The position numbers were made by a program, and so were the translations under genes. The notes beneath the pieces are model-generated. The model was not told the origin of the DNA. It made no database searches and saw nothing but the letters and a program-made list of their open reading frames with translations. This document shows, one piece after another, positions 24,684 through 34,194 of a DNA stretch of 58,945 nt; the stretch's first letter is position 1; each line of letters begins with the position of its first letter. The stretch is from an uncultured Bacteroidales bacterium (GTDB lineage Bacteria; Bacteroidota; Bacteroidia; Bacteroidales; FEN-979), in NCBI GenBank assembly GCA_903925275.1, contig CAIYES010000050.1, positions 1 through 58,945 on the forward strand, written 5' to 3'.

Positions 24684-25451
24684 ATGAAAAAAGTAATGAT
24701 TGTAATGCTCGTCACCATGCTGGCAGCATTGAACTCCTGCAACAAGAACGATCAGGCTGTGCCTTCAAGCCAGGTAACAGATGCTGCTTCGTTACCCGCG
24801 AAGGCGGTTTCTTATGCCGTGGATAACTATCCCGATGCTACCATTGATTATGTTTTACTGCAAACCAATGCGGTTGCCACCTACATTGCTGTATTGAACA
24901 CAACGGAGGAACTGGCGTTTACAAGTGCGGGCGATTATCTGGGCAATGGGAAACAATATCGAGGCGGACATCATGGGGGAGATACCATTCATGGTGATAC
25001 GATCCATGGAGGCGGACATCATGGAGGTAGACATCACGGGGGGCATAACGGCAACCAAATTCCGGTTGATTCACTTCCGGTCATGATCACAGATTATATT
25101 GCCGCCAACTTTGCAGGCTATTCGGTCATGCATGCTGAATATGACACTTTATGCCCGGAAGGGGCTGTGAAGGAGGTTATGATTGGCATCAGTTCATCTG
25201 AGCCGTTGAAGCTTGTGTTCGATGCCAACGATATCTTTCTGATGCAGGCAAACCGTATGCTTTTTTCAACTGTATCACAGACGGTTAAAGATTATATCAC
25301 TGCAAATTATGCCACGTACCAGGTGAGCAGCAAATCAGAGAAACTAACCCTGGCAGACAATTCCGTTCAGTATGCTGTGTATATCCGTCTTGACGCCGAC
25401 CGGAAAAAGGTACGGCTCACGGATGCCGGAATACTGGTGTGCGTTCAATAG
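24684..25451 (+). CDS. PepSY-like lipoprotein with His/Gly-rich metal-binding-like linker
   Basis: A 255-aa lipoprotein (lipobox in LAALNSC). Three copies of a BLIP-like/PepSY-like (DUF2874) unit are visible, each with a helix such as AVSYAVDNYPDATI, MITDYIAANFAGYSV or VKDYITANYATYQV. Between the first and second units lies a stretch near residues 90-120 built of HHGG and IHGDTIHG repeats, about a dozen His residues that could bind Ni, Zn or Cu. The ATG at 24684 gives the signal peptide; 24645 would add 13 charged residues. Function is unknown. It lies 82 bp downstream of the esterase. Confidence 0.8.
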   Translation: MKKVMIVMLVTMLAALNSCNKNDQAVPSSQVTDAASLPAKAVSYAVDNYPDATIDYVLLQTNAVATYIAVLNTTEELAFTSAGDYLGNGKQYRGGHHGGDTIHGDTIHGGGHHGGRHHGGHNGNQIPVDSLPVMITDYIAANFAGYSVMHAEYDTLCPEGAVKEVMIGISSSEPLKLVFDANDIFLMQANRMLFSTVSQTVKDYITANYATYQVSSKSEKLTLADNSVQYAVYIRLDADRKKVRLTDAGILVCVQ

Positions 25452-25474
25452 CAGATTTCATCTTTCTGAAAGAG

Positions 25475-25510
25475 CCCTGTTGGATGATAACATCCGGCAG
25501 GGTTTTTATT
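25475..25510 (+). terminator. Intrinsic terminator after the PepSY-like gene
   Basis: CCCTGTTGGATG pairs with CATCCGGCAGGG (two G-T wobbles), followed by a T-rich tail TTTTTATTTTTATATT. Confidence 0.85.
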
Positions 25511-25662
25511 TTTATATTGCATGGGATTGACTGATATAATTTAGAAGGTGTCGAGGTGGATCATAGGATCAATATTGGAGTAATGTTGAAAATTATTTTA
25601 TCATAGCAAAGAATGTGATTTTTATCACATTTGTCACGAAAGCAATGGTTTCGATCAAAATG

Positions 25663-26011
25663 ATGTCTAACTTTGAAAGAACATTCCTGCACATCTCCTC
25701 AGGGTATGATAACCCACACAAAGCTTTAATGGCATTGAAGATGGCCGTAATGATGTCCATGGATAAAGATGTGCTCGTATACATCGATATCGAGGGAGTG
25801 AAGATGTTGGTTAAAACATCAAAGGATATGAAGTTCAAGGATTTTCCAACACTTTTTGAACTGCTCGATCAGCTTGCTGCAAAAAAAAGTGACGGTGATG
25901 GCCTGTCCTACTTGTTTGAAAATCGCTGGTTTTAAACCAGAAGATCTTCGTCCAGGGATTGTAATTGCTCATAAGGATAAGTTTTTCAACTTCACAAGGG
26001 CAGGATTGTGA
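25663..26011 (+). pseudogene. DsrE-family protein gene with a frameshift at an A8 run
   Basis: DsrE-like proteins relay sulfur or interact with peroxiredoxin-type partners. From the ATG at 25663 the frame reads SGYDNPHKALMALKMAV...VLVYIDIEGVKML, a DsrE fold, but ends abnormally at 25935. If one A is removed from the A8 run at 25881-25888, the frame continues as VTVMACPTCLKIAGFKPEDL and on to a TGA at 26009-26011. This restores the conserved Cys-containing C-terminus of the family (115 aa in all). The uninterrupted continuation shows the break is recent, or reversible by slippage, or a sequencing error. Confidence 0.8.
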
Positions 26012-26021
26012 CACTGGACTA

Positions 26022-26849
26022 TTAATTTCCGGGCTGAAACTTTATCGAAAAAACATCCCACCCATTTTCTTTTGCCATCTGCAGTGCGGGTTGGTTTTGC
26101 ATAATGGCGCCGCCCCAGTAGTTTAAGTCGAACACATGAGGGTTTTCAAACCATTTTTCGATGTTCATTGAAAGTTGGAAAGTAAGTGTATCCTTATCAT
26201 TCATGATGAAAGCCGAACCTGGTAAGTGAACCGTGAAATAATTCTGAACGAAAGCATAGATTGAATCTACATTGGTTGTGTTTCCACGATATAACTGGCC
26301 GATCCCAAGGTGAAAATTAAATGGCTGAGTGAAACCTGCCGTATCCTTCCATTTTCCATTGAACATCATGTAATGATATCCTCCGCCTAACATTTCCGGC
26401 CAGAACATATCCACCTCCGGAGGGTTTACATACATGAAGGATTTGTTTTTCTGTTCAGAAATCCCGAAAATAAAGGTTATCGAATCATAGTTACCGGCAG
26501 GGATCGCATCAAAGAACCGGATTGTTTTTGTCTCAGGAATGTTTTCATCTACATAAAAAATATCTTTCCATTCCCCGATAACTTTTTTTAATCCATCGTT
26601 GCGGTAAAAAGTAATATCAGAAATAAAGTATTTCATCTCCGTGACCAGATAGTTATTTCCGGCTGCATTGGTGTAAATCAGTTCATTTTCTTTAAGCGGC
26701 TGACCATTCACCTGATGATTCAATAAAAAAATGATTTTTCCGGATGGTGCGGCAGGAGTTGTTTTATCATCTTTCCGGCAGGCTGATAAATAACTCAACA
26801 GGGATAACAGAAACAGGATTTTAAGCCAAAACTGCAAATTTTCCTTCAT
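26022..26849 (-). CDS. MbnP-family lipoprotein
   Basis: A 275-aa lipoprotein (lipobox in LSYLSAC). The beta-sandwich with NHQVNGQPLKENELIYTN, MKYFISDITFYRNDG and FGISEQKNKS, together with a later GGGYHYMMFNGKW, matches the MbnP family first described with methanobactin and copper handling. In Bacteroidota these proteins often stand alone. The ATG at 26849 is used. The 3' end lies 11 bp from the convergent DsrE pseudogene. A metal role is inferred from the family, not from visible ligands beyond clustered His. Confidence 0.75.
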   Translation of the reverse strand: MKENLQFWLKILFLLSLLSYLSACRKDDKTTPAAPSGKIIFLLNHQVNGQPLKENELIYTNAAGNNYLVTEMKYFISDITFYRNDGLKKVIGEWKDIFYVDENIPETKTIRFFDAIPAGNYDSITFIFGISEQKNKSFMYVNPPEVDMFWPEMLGGGYHYMMFNGKWKDTAGFTQPFNFHLGIGQLYRGNTTNVDSIYAFVQNYFTVHLPGSAFIMNDKDTLTFQLSMNIEKWFENPHVFDLNYWGGAIMQNQPALQMAKENGWDVFSIKFQPGN

Positions 26850-26970
26850 GGTTATTAAATTTTTATAATCAAGGTAACGCAAAAAACACTGCCCGGCTTA
26901 TACAACTTCCCTCCTCGCTTTGCACCCATTGCTATTGAATAATTTTGCTGATTCATCGGCCGATTGGTGC

Positions 26971-28626
26971 TCAATTGCCTCTTCCGATGCTCTCTTCCGA
27001 CAGGAGAACGGGGATGTAATCCGGGTCAGGGTTGCCGCCCCCGCTGTCGAGGTTGTATTGAAACAACGATACGACATCAAGTTCAGATCCTGTCCATTCC
27101 CCTGGTTTGATAACTAAGAATGTTCTTACCGGTTTCTTTGATAACTCCTCGTTAACCCATGAGCCAGTGTTTGCGTATATGCCTGTATATTGTTTTCCCG
27201 ATGGATAAACCTTCAGCATGGGATTGTGAGTATGCCCGAAGGCTACTATCTTATAGAGCTTTGGCGCCGCGTTTTGCATATATTCATAGGCAGCAGTAAA
27301 GGAAAGATCAACGTTGCCATTGATGATAGCCATTAAGACAGGCATGGTTACCGGAACACCATTTCTGATTTGCGTGGCAGGCCATACATCTTCAATGTTT
27401 CCGGCGTACTTATCCCGCACCCCGTTGAAGCTGAACGGGGTTGAATAATTATCTATTCCTCCCATCGGGATGTTAACCGAATCCGCTGCAACAATAAGTG
27501 AGTAATGAATTATAAGATAATCAGTTGCTACAGTCCAGGCAGTTAAAAATTCAGCCTGACTGGTACCTTCAGCAGCATATTTAAGTTTGTGACCCCCTTC
27601 AGCCAATCCTTCCGCATCGAGCCGGGAAACAAAATATCCCGGGGGCAGCATGTGACCCGGATCAGACAGGGGTTGCGGACAGTTGAAGAAATCATAGCGG
27701 TGACCATGCTCCATAATGATCTCATTCAATGGTGAATAATGACCAAGCCCGGTTGAATCGCCCTGCCAGATAACTCCCGGGATAATCTCCTCAAGAACTT
27801 CCTGAGTCAAAAGCATATCATGGTTTCCGGGGATATAGATCAGTTGGATGGGTCCACTTGATGCAATGGCTTTCAGTTTATTGATGACATTGATGTTTGT
27901 GGGTGAGCTTGCAATGGAGAGGAAAAAATCCCTCGAATTGTTAATCCCTGCCTGTGGATCAAATGGTGAAATACGGTAAGGAACCACCCATTCATCGAAC
28001 AGATCACCAAGAATGACCACTTGTTTCACCTGGGGGGAGACAAGCGCTAGGCTGAGTAAACTTTCCAGTGCTGCTGCATTCTTGCTGAACCAGCAATACC
28101 CTAAGGCCACCGACCGCGGATCGCCCAAATGGATATCGCTGATACATACGATAGAATTCCGCTTCGTGGTGTCGGTATCAAGGAGTAAATGTCTTGCTGT
28201 GGTTCTTATTTCAAGCGTGGTTGCCGACTTAAGAGACACACCTGAAGTTGATCGTAGCCCTGTTTTAATAACGATGTGATACATCCAGCCATCATGTATC
28301 TGAAAACCCGGTTGAAAGGCGATAACAACCTTTCTCCCGGAGGAAATCATTTTGCACATGCTGTTCAGGACACCATCCTTGTCCGAAAAAATGATATTTC
28401 CATCGATGGTTGATGAATCAACCGGTTGGCTGAAATCCATTTCAACAGACCGTTCCTGATAATTCACCGGATAATAGGCTTCGTTCTGCATGACCGAGCT
28501 CGTTAAACTCACGGTCAAATACAAGGGCCCGTAAGGGTTCTCCTTTTTTTTACAGGATTGCTGGAGGATAAGCTGGCTGCCAATGGCAAATATCAAAAAA
28601 ATTGAAAAAATGAGCTTGGTTTTCAT
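26971..28626 (-). CDS. Secreted metallophosphoesterase with N-terminal Ig-like domain
   Basis: A 551-aa protein with an N-terminal signal (Cys near residue 25, probably lipid-anchored). Residues about 30-140 form a Big_5-like beta-sandwich (VSLTSSVMQ...VEMDFSQPVDSSTI). The calcineurin-like phosphatase core has D-x-H in CISDIHLGD, GDLFDEW, GNHDML and GHTHNP, the five metal-binding motifs in order. Substrate unknown; related proteins are phosphodiesterases or UDP-sugar hydrolases. It lies 122 bp upstream of the MbnP-like gene on the same strand. Confidence 0.85.
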   Translation of the reverse strand: MKTKLIFSIFLIFAIGSQLILQQSCKKKENPYGPLYLTVSLTSSVMQNEAYYPVNYQERSVEMDFSQPVDSSTIDGNIIFSDKDGVLNSMCKMISSGRKVVIAFQPGFQIHDGWMYHIVIKTGLRSTSGVSLKSATTLEIRTTARHLLLDTDTTKRNSIVCISDIHLGDPRSVALGYCWFSKNAAALESLLSLALVSPQVKQVVILGDLFDEWVVPYRISPFDPQAGINNSRDFFLSIASSPTNINVINKLKAIASSGPIQLIYIPGNHDMLLTQEVLEEIIPGVIWQGDSTGLGHYSPLNEIIMEHGHRYDFFNCPQPLSDPGHMLPPGYFVSRLDAEGLAEGGHKLKYAAEGTSQAEFLTAWTVATDYLIIHYSLIVAADSVNIPMGGIDNYSTPFSFNGVRDKYAGNIEDVWPATQIRNGVPVTMPVLMAIINGNVDLSFTAAYEYMQNAAPKLYKIVAFGHTHNPMLKVYPSGKQYTGIYANTGSWVNEELSKKPVRTFLVIKPGEWTGSELDVVSLFQYNLDSGGGNPDPDYIPVLLSEESIGRGN

Positions 28627-28714
28627 AATCCGGTTTGTTTTATCATTGTCTAAGAGACTATTTAAATTATGTGCTGAAGCACAGTCTTACACACAAAAAT
28701 ATAACTAAATATGA

Positions 28715-29023
28715 AATACCCATAAGAATAAAGCTTATTCAAACCATGAATGATAATTATGGGTATTCCATGCGACCATTAAAATAGAAATTATTAACAC
28801 CTGAAATTTAAACAGACTTTTAATTATACTATGAACTGGATAAATTTTTAATTTTGACTTAAGCATATTTATTAACGAGAGTCCGGCCATACTCACTATA
28901 GCTCAGAAAGAGCTAAATCTGAATAACCATGGGCATTGCCCATGATAGTAATAACGATTACCAAATCAGCCCCGAAGGGGTTAAATCTCATCATTTGTAT
29001 CGAATTGTTCAACCCCTTAGGGG
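28715..29023. repeat. Intergenic cluster of short hairpins (REP-like)
   Basis: The 502-bp gap 28627-29128 has no supportable gene. It holds AATACCCATAA...TTATGGGTATT (28715-28725 with 28757-28767), ATGGGCA-T-TGCCCAT (28929-28943), CCCC-GAA-GGGG (28970-28980) and CCCC-TTA-GGGG (29013-29023). The last two resemble the hairpins at 48046-48236. Confidence 0.6.
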
Positions 29024-29128
29024 CTGTGGTTTTTCACCATTCTAAACCGAGGGTTTCACCCATAGAATGTACTAATTTATCCCGTTTTATGTATAATTAT
29101 TTGGTGTGTTTTAAAAGTATTAATCCCA

Positions 29129-31975
29129 CTATATAGACCGCTTCCCTGTATAAATTACGATTTTTCTGACAAACACCTCTTTCCCATCTTTTAAAACCAG
29201 GTAATAAGCGCCCGCCGGAAGTTCACCAAATTGAAGGGATAAATGTTGTTTTCCGGGATAAATGGTTTTATCCGGGAATTTTTTGACCAATTTTCCGGTA
29301 TAAGCATACAGGGTTGTCTCCAGATGTTTTGTTTCTTTGGCAATCACCTCAACCTGTGCTTCATTTTGTACCGGGTTTGGGAAGACATTTCCCACCTGGA
29401 TTGTCTGATAATCATGTGATTCTTCAAAACCTGCCGAAGGATTGAAGTAAGTGCTGTACACCCCGTTGCCATGCGTTCCAATGGCGATAAAGCCATCTGT
29501 AGTCCTGGCATCGATCATGTCGACAATGACATTGCCAATGGTTGTAGCTCCTTCTTTTACCCAAACTGTTGAATCTCCGTTAAGTTCAGTTGTGGAAAAC
29601 AAGCCGCAGGAGGTTCCGGCAAAGACGATTTTTTTACCCTGGTACAGCAATTTTTTTGTGCACCGGATGGAGGGGCCGTTTCCCGACCCGTCGGGGAACT
29701 CTTCAAGGTTTCCTCCAACCGCCGTCCAGTTTGTTCCACCATCAAGTGAATGAAAGAGGCTTTGAACGCCATAATTTGAAAATGTCACCATAACGTGATC
29801 TGCATTATCGGGATCTATATCGATAAAAGCAACAAAGGCATTTGCCGGAAAACCTTTTCCGGTAATCTCTGCAGGCATGGGATTTCCTGAGTTGGCATTA
29901 TCGAGCCGGTATACTTTTCCAAGGTTGGTGCCGTAATATAGCCGGTTTGCCGGGGCTGTAGATACAGCGATGTAACTGATTTCAGAAGCGGAGCCCACAT
30001 CCACGTTGCTTAAATGGCTCCATCCTGTATTCCGCAGGTTGGTATCGTAGGCCGCTGCTTTAAGGTTATTTTTCCGCCAGATGCTTGTAATGGTTGGCAG
30101 GTAGAATGTTTCGTAGTTATTCGGATCAAGTGCGAAATTCTGGTAAAAGGGGAAAAGGGCGTTGCTTCCCATCACCGGATCATAGTATTTCAGCAAGGTA
30201 TCGGGAAGTTGAGGGAATATATCTTTGGTATGCATGCCTGCGTCAAACCGGGATGTCCAGATATTTCCACTGTAGGCGGAGATAGCGCAGTATTCCCAGT
30301 TATCGGCAACACAGGTAGCGAATCCGTCATAACATATGTCAATATTAAACCAAAATTCCGATGGATTGTCGGTAACGCTGTAATACCAGTTGTTATCCTG
30401 TAATCCACCAAGAATCCAGTCATCGCCTGAAGAACTGTGATCGATGGCAATGCTGTAAAACTGAGTGGTTATAAGTTTGTGGTTCAGTCTTTTCCATGAC
30501 ATATCAATGCTGTCGGCCATGCAGTTAGCGGTTAGATAAATCCCGCCGTCATTTGCCAGGAACATCATTGCCGGATCGGATGGGATAAAAATTAATCCAT
30601 GCTGATCGGGATGAAGCTGATGTATTGAGTCCATGTCGTATGGATACCCGCCAATGTAAGTGGTCCTCAGGCTGTCGGCAAACCCGTTCGCCGACCGGTG
30701 CAGGTTCATTCCGCCTAGAAAGACCACATTTTCGTCATCGGGTTTAACGCCCATGGTAAAACAGTATCCGCCATAAACAACCAGCGAATATGGAAAATCA
30801 TCGATATCTCCCTTGCCGGCTCCCGGAATGCCACTGGTGCGATTTTCCCATAAGGCCGAATTGGCCACTGAATTCCAGGTCATTTTCCAGAAAGTGTTCA
30901 CCGAATTGGGATATCCGTTAAAAGGGTTGAGGTTGGGGGATTGCGATTCTGTGAAGACATACATAACCTGTTCGTTGGAGGGTGCCAGTGCAAGCCGGGT
31001 TACACGGTTATCCTGAGGAAACCCGGCAGGAGTGATCTTGTTCCAGTTAATTCCATCGGTTGATCTCCAGATGCCGGCCTTGCCGGGAGGTTCAATCGAC
31101 AGGCAAAAACTGCTTAAAGCGGCATACAGAACACCATCGGAGGTGATGGCCAGATCGGTGGCGAAGGATTTGTTTTCAAGGTCACCAAGGGTCACCGCCC
31201 AGGTTGTACCACCATCCTCCGATCGCATTATGGCGCCATAGCAGGCAGCATACACGATATCTTTATCCATATTCACCGGATCGGTAACGATTCGCCATAC
31301 TCCCTGGAAAATATCCTGCAGGTTGGCCGGAGATGCAGTTTGGGTAGCTGTTAGCGGTTGCCAGGTTGTCCCGTTGTCGGCTGACTTGTAAATTCCGTTG
31401 CCAATGCCGATGGTCCTGGCATTTGTGCTGATATTCCGGTCGGTGGTGCTGAGCATTTCACCAGTACCATAATACCAGGTATGGTGCTTGCCGGGCCGCT
31501 TGTCCTGTGCCAGGCAAGTGGCGCTTTGCTCAGCGTCGGGGGCTGTTGATTTATGCCAGATCTGACCTCTGTTATCCGATTCCCACATACCACCCGAGGC
31601 ACTGCCCGCCAGAAGGTGGTTTTCATTGTCCAAATCGATTGCAATGCACAACATACGCCCGCCAATGTTGGAAGGTCCCCGCCACATCCATGTCTGTCCC
31701 CCTTCTTCAGGATGAAACGGCAATCCTGAGACAAATGAGAGTTCCCGCGAACGGATCCCGGGTGGAATCGATCCGGTTCCCGGATTTTTGAGTTTCATAA
31801 ACTGGTAACCGGCCTGCATGGCTAAAAAGCTTTTTTCAGGCATTTTTTTTTGTTCCATCAGGGAGATGGAACTTTTTTTTGAGTGTGCAGATACAGATGA
31901 ATCCTGACAAAACAGGCAGCAGATGGCAGGTGCAATAAATCCTGCAAAAATCAAGGGAAAAATAAACTTTTTCAT
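29129..31975 (-). CDS. T9SS-secreted VPS10/BNR-repeat protein
   Basis: A 948-aa extracellular protein. The signal peptide is followed by repeated S-x-D-x-G-x-x-W Asp-box motifs (SDNRGQIW, SADNGTTW, SEDGGTTW, SLDGGTNW) typical of sialidase-type/VPS10 beta-propellers. The C-terminal 80 residues (VGNVFPNPVQNEAQVEV ... GAYYLVLKDG) form a T9SS sorting domain. Such proteins are often surface-bound and implicated in polymer or glycan interactions; no catalytic triad is assigned. It is a monocistronic minus-strand gene. Confidence 0.85.
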   Translation of the reverse strand: MKKFIFPLIFAGFIAPAICCLFCQDSSVSAHSKKSSISLMEQKKMPEKSFLAMQAGYQFMKLKNPGTGSIPPGIRSRELSFVSGLPFHPEEGGQTWMWRGPSNIGGRMLCIAIDLDNENHLLAGSASGGMWESDNRGQIWHKSTAPDAEQSATCLAQDKRPGKHHTWYYGTGEMLSTTDRNISTNARTIGIGNGIYKSADNGTTWQPLTATQTASPANLQDIFQGVWRIVTDPVNMDKDIVYAACYGAIMRSEDGGTTWAVTLGDLENKSFATDLAITSDGVLYAALSSFCLSIEPPGKAGIWRSTDGINWNKITPAGFPQDNRVTRLALAPSNEQVMYVFTESQSPNLNPFNGYPNSVNTFWKMTWNSVANSALWENRTSGIPGAGKGDIDDFPYSLVVYGGYCFTMGVKPDDENVVFLGGMNLHRSANGFADSLRTTYIGGYPYDMDSIHQLHPDQHGLIFIPSDPAMMFLANDGGIYLTANCMADSIDMSWKRLNHKLITTQFYSIAIDHSSSGDDWILGGLQDNNWYYSVTDNPSEFWFNIDICYDGFATCVADNWEYCAISAYSGNIWTSRFDAGMHTKDIFPQLPDTLLKYYDPVMGSNALFPFYQNFALDPNNYETFYLPTITSIWRKNNLKAAAYDTNLRNTGWSHLSNVDVGSASEISYIAVSTAPANRLYYGTNLGKVYRLDNANSGNPMPAEITGKGFPANAFVAFIDIDPDNADHVMVTFSNYGVQSLFHSLDGGTNWTAVGGNLEEFPDGSGNGPSIRCTKKLLYQGKKIVFAGTSCGLFSTTELNGDSTVWVKEGATTIGNVIVDMIDARTTDGFIAIGTHGNGVYSTYFNPSAGFEESHDYQTIQVGNVFPNPVQNEAQVEVIAKETKHLETTLYAYTGKLVKKFPDKTIYPGKQHLSLQFGELPAGAYYLVLKDGKEVFVRKIVIYTGKRSI

Positions 31976-32220
31976 CGGAAGGATTTTGTTTGAAAATCAA
32001 TCAAAAATACAGTTAAAATTACAAAAATATACCTTTGGATTTAAGGAATATTTTTCCGGTAAATAATTTTAAGTTTTTGGGACCTTGACACAAATTATTC
32101 GCGGCCAGAATATCTGATGGCAAATTACCGAGAGCCTCCATGTAAATTTCCTTGGTTTCAGCAAATCATTTGTTATTTTTACAAAAAATTGATCCTGTAA
32201 AATAATATTTGGAGGGCAAC

Positions 32221-33177
32221 ATGATCTATACCACGCTGCGTGTTACAGAAACCATTTTTGCATTCGCGCTTGTGGTTATGCTGGTTGTAATTTTAAAGAA
32301 GAAGAACATTGTTTCTTCCGGCGACCTAAAATCATACTCGAAACTAATGATGACGGCCATTCTGCCTGCAGTCATCTTTTTGCAATTATCGCATAACCCG
32401 GTTAATGGTTATCAGTTTATCCTGGTTCTTATCATGTTCATTTCAGGTGTTCTGAGTATGATCATTGCCTGGATTGCCGGGAAACTGATGCGGCTGAAAA
32501 ATGAAACGTTGGGGATGCTCATCATCACCTCCACTTTCGGATCATCTTCACTGATAGGCTATCCTTTGATCCAGTTTGCTTTTCCAGGCAATATGGAAGC
32601 AATAACCGATGCCATCCTCATCAGTGAACTCGGGGTGGGCATTCCAATATTTACGTTATGTCCCATTGTTGCCTCATACTACGGTTCGGGAAGCTCCGGT
32701 TTTTCCACAATGCTCCAAACGTTGAAAAACTATGTGAAGTCACCCATTTTTATTTCTGTCATCGCCGGCCTCATTTTCTCACAATTTCAGACGATTGTCA
32801 AAAATCCTTTTTTGGAGCCAATGTGGGAAGCGCTCAGGATGATTGAGGGTACCCTCACGGTGATAGCCTGTTTGATGCTTGGGTTACAATTGAAATTCAA
32901 ATCTATCGGAAAAATTCTGCCCTTGTTTCTTGTGTCAGCAATTATTCAGATAGTCATCCAGCCATTTTTTGCCAGTTTTGGTGCCGACTTAATGCATGTT
33001 CAACTATTGGACAAACAGGTTTTGATCCTGATCAGCGCCATGCCATCTGCTGTGTTGGGCACAGTATTCGCCACCCAATATCAATGTGATTCGGAAACAG
33101 CTTCCGAATTGGTTTTTCTTAACATTTTAGTCAGCCTTATCGGGATCCCGCTGGTATATTATAGTATGTTTCACTGA
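32221..33177 (+). CDS. AEC-family (auxin efflux carrier-like) permease
   Basis: A 318-aa inner-membrane transporter with about ten hydrophobic helices in two five-helix halves. Conserved AEC features are present: ILPAVIFLQL in helix 2, GSSSLIGYPL in the central loop, and a C-terminal half ending in SAMPSAVLGTVFATQY and NILVSLIGIPLVYY. Bacterial members export or import dicarboxylates such as malate. A rare strong Shine-Dalgarno (GGAGGG) precedes the ATG at 32221, which fixes the start. It converges with the minus-strand metal-sensor gene. Confidence 0.88.
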   Translation: MIYTTLRVTETIFAFALVVMLVVILKKKNIVSSGDLKSYSKLMMTAILPAVIFLQLSHNPVNGYQFILVLIMFISGVLSMIIAWIAGKLMRLKNETLGMLIITSTFGSSSLIGYPLIQFAFPGNMEAITDAILISELGVGIPIFTLCPIVASYYGSGSSGFSTMLQTLKNYVKSPIFISVIAGLIFSQFQTIVKNPFLEPMWEALRMIEGTLTVIACLMLGLQLKFKSIGKILPLFLVSAIIQIVIQPFFASFGADLMHVQLLDKQVLILISAMPSAVLGTVFATQYQCDSETASELVFLNILVSLIGIPLVYYSMFH

Positions 33178-33196
33178 TGCTGCATAAGTTCTATGC

Positions 33197-33724
33197 TCAT
33201 TGTTGAGGATTTCCCCGACGGTTCCGGTGCATCATGCCATTACCTTTATCCATGCTTTTACACTGCCCCTGGCAACCATACAATTCGAAGTACAGGGCAG
33301 AAAGTCTTTGGCATTGGACAGGATCACAAACTTCTTTTAACGCCATGTACTGACAGACAGACGCTTTTTGCATCTTTTTTTGGATTACGCAGATTTCATC
33401 TATGTATTTATTGATGATCGTCGTATCAGGATTATCCATAGCAAGTTCATCAAGGAGCTGGGTCCGGTAATTCGTGATATCAGCGGCCAAAGGCCCGGTA
33501 GATTTTCTATATTGAGCCAGGATGCCTTCAACGCTGTCGGCCTGAGTGGGGGATAATGACAATTCTTTCTGGAATCTTTTTCCCTTATTCAATGGTTGCT
33601 GTTTGCCGGCACCACCGGAGTTGTCTGAATAGAACACTAGTAACGTGATCAATGCAGAGAGCAACACAACGACCAGGAAGATCAGCAACCAATAAATAAA
33701 TCTGTTTTTTGAAAAGAAGTTCAT
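33197..33724 (-). CDS. Periplasmic Spy/CnrX-like metal sensor
   Basis: A 175-aa protein with one N-terminal membrane helix (LLIFLVVVLLSALITLLVFY) and a periplasmic helical hairpin resembling the heavy-metal-resistance/Spy family. The C-terminal half has five Cys (ASVCQYMALKEVCDPVQC, GCQGQC) and is likely to bind thiophilic metal or form disulfides. It is the last gene of the sigma/anti-sigma operon, 11 bp after the anti-sigma stop. In CnrYXH-type systems such a protein senses metal and antagonises the anti-sigma; that role is inferred here. Confidence 0.78.
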   Translation of the reverse strand: MNFFSKNRFIYWLLIFLVVVLLSALITLLVFYSDNSGGAGKQQPLNKGKRFQKELSLSPTQADSVEGILAQYRKSTGPLAADITNYRTQLLDELAMDNPDTTIINKYIDEICVIQKKMQKASVCQYMALKEVCDPVQCQRLSALYFELYGCQGQCKSMDKGNGMMHRNRRGNPQQ

Positions 33725-33735
33725 GGCATGGGGTA

Positions 33736-34194
33736 TTAAGGCGTAGTAAAAAATGAATTTTCCTCAACTGTAAAATCCGGGATATTCAGATCTGATTTCA
33801 TGGTCTCAATATCCTGCTGACGGGTCAGGCTGAGGGTATTTGTTGTATCTATTTGCTTACCGATTGAATAACCGGTAACAATGGCGAAAATCAACGAGAA
33901 TGACACCAGTACAGGCTGAAGAAACCTTCGGAACGCAGGGGGAGTCCGTTCCAGAACTGATTCGATTTTTTGTATCGTGCGGGTCTGGATGAAAGGATTC
34001 GGGCTATCAGCTTTTTTCCTGTCAATAATTGCTGCAACTGATTGAAATTCTGAAACAATCCGGGTACAGTCGGTACATGAATGAAGATGATCTTCGAACT
34101 TCTGCTTTTCATCACCCGGAAGTTGTTTTTCCTGGTAAGAAAAAAGATTTTTGCGGATAAATGAGCAATCCGTCTTTAGTGTAGTTTTAAGCAT
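33736..34194 (-). CDS. Anti-sigma factor with zinc-finger and one membrane helix
   Basis: A 152-aa protein. The N-terminal ZAS-like motif DHLHSCTDC (H-x3-C-x2-C) near residue 35 should bind the sigma factor. A membrane helix (LVSFSLIFAIVTGYSIG) follows near 100 and a short periplasmic tail ends the protein. Its ATG overlaps the sigma gene stop by 8 bp, so the pair is translationally coupled. Position and architecture make it the negative regulator of the adjacent ECF sigma. Confidence 0.87.
   Translation of the reverse strand: MLKTTLKTDCSFIRKNLFSYQEKQLPGDEKQKFEDHLHSCTDCTRIVSEFQSVAAIIDRKKADSPNPFIQTRTIQKIESVLERTPPAFRRFLQPVLVSFSLIFAIVTGYSIGKQIDTTNTLSLTRQQDIETMKSDLNIPDFTVEENSFFTTP

Noticed and set aside
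28936-29136. 66-aa plus-strand gene in the 28.6-29.1 kb gap
   Set aside because: It lies over REP-like hairpins, with no start-site support and no recognisable protein features.
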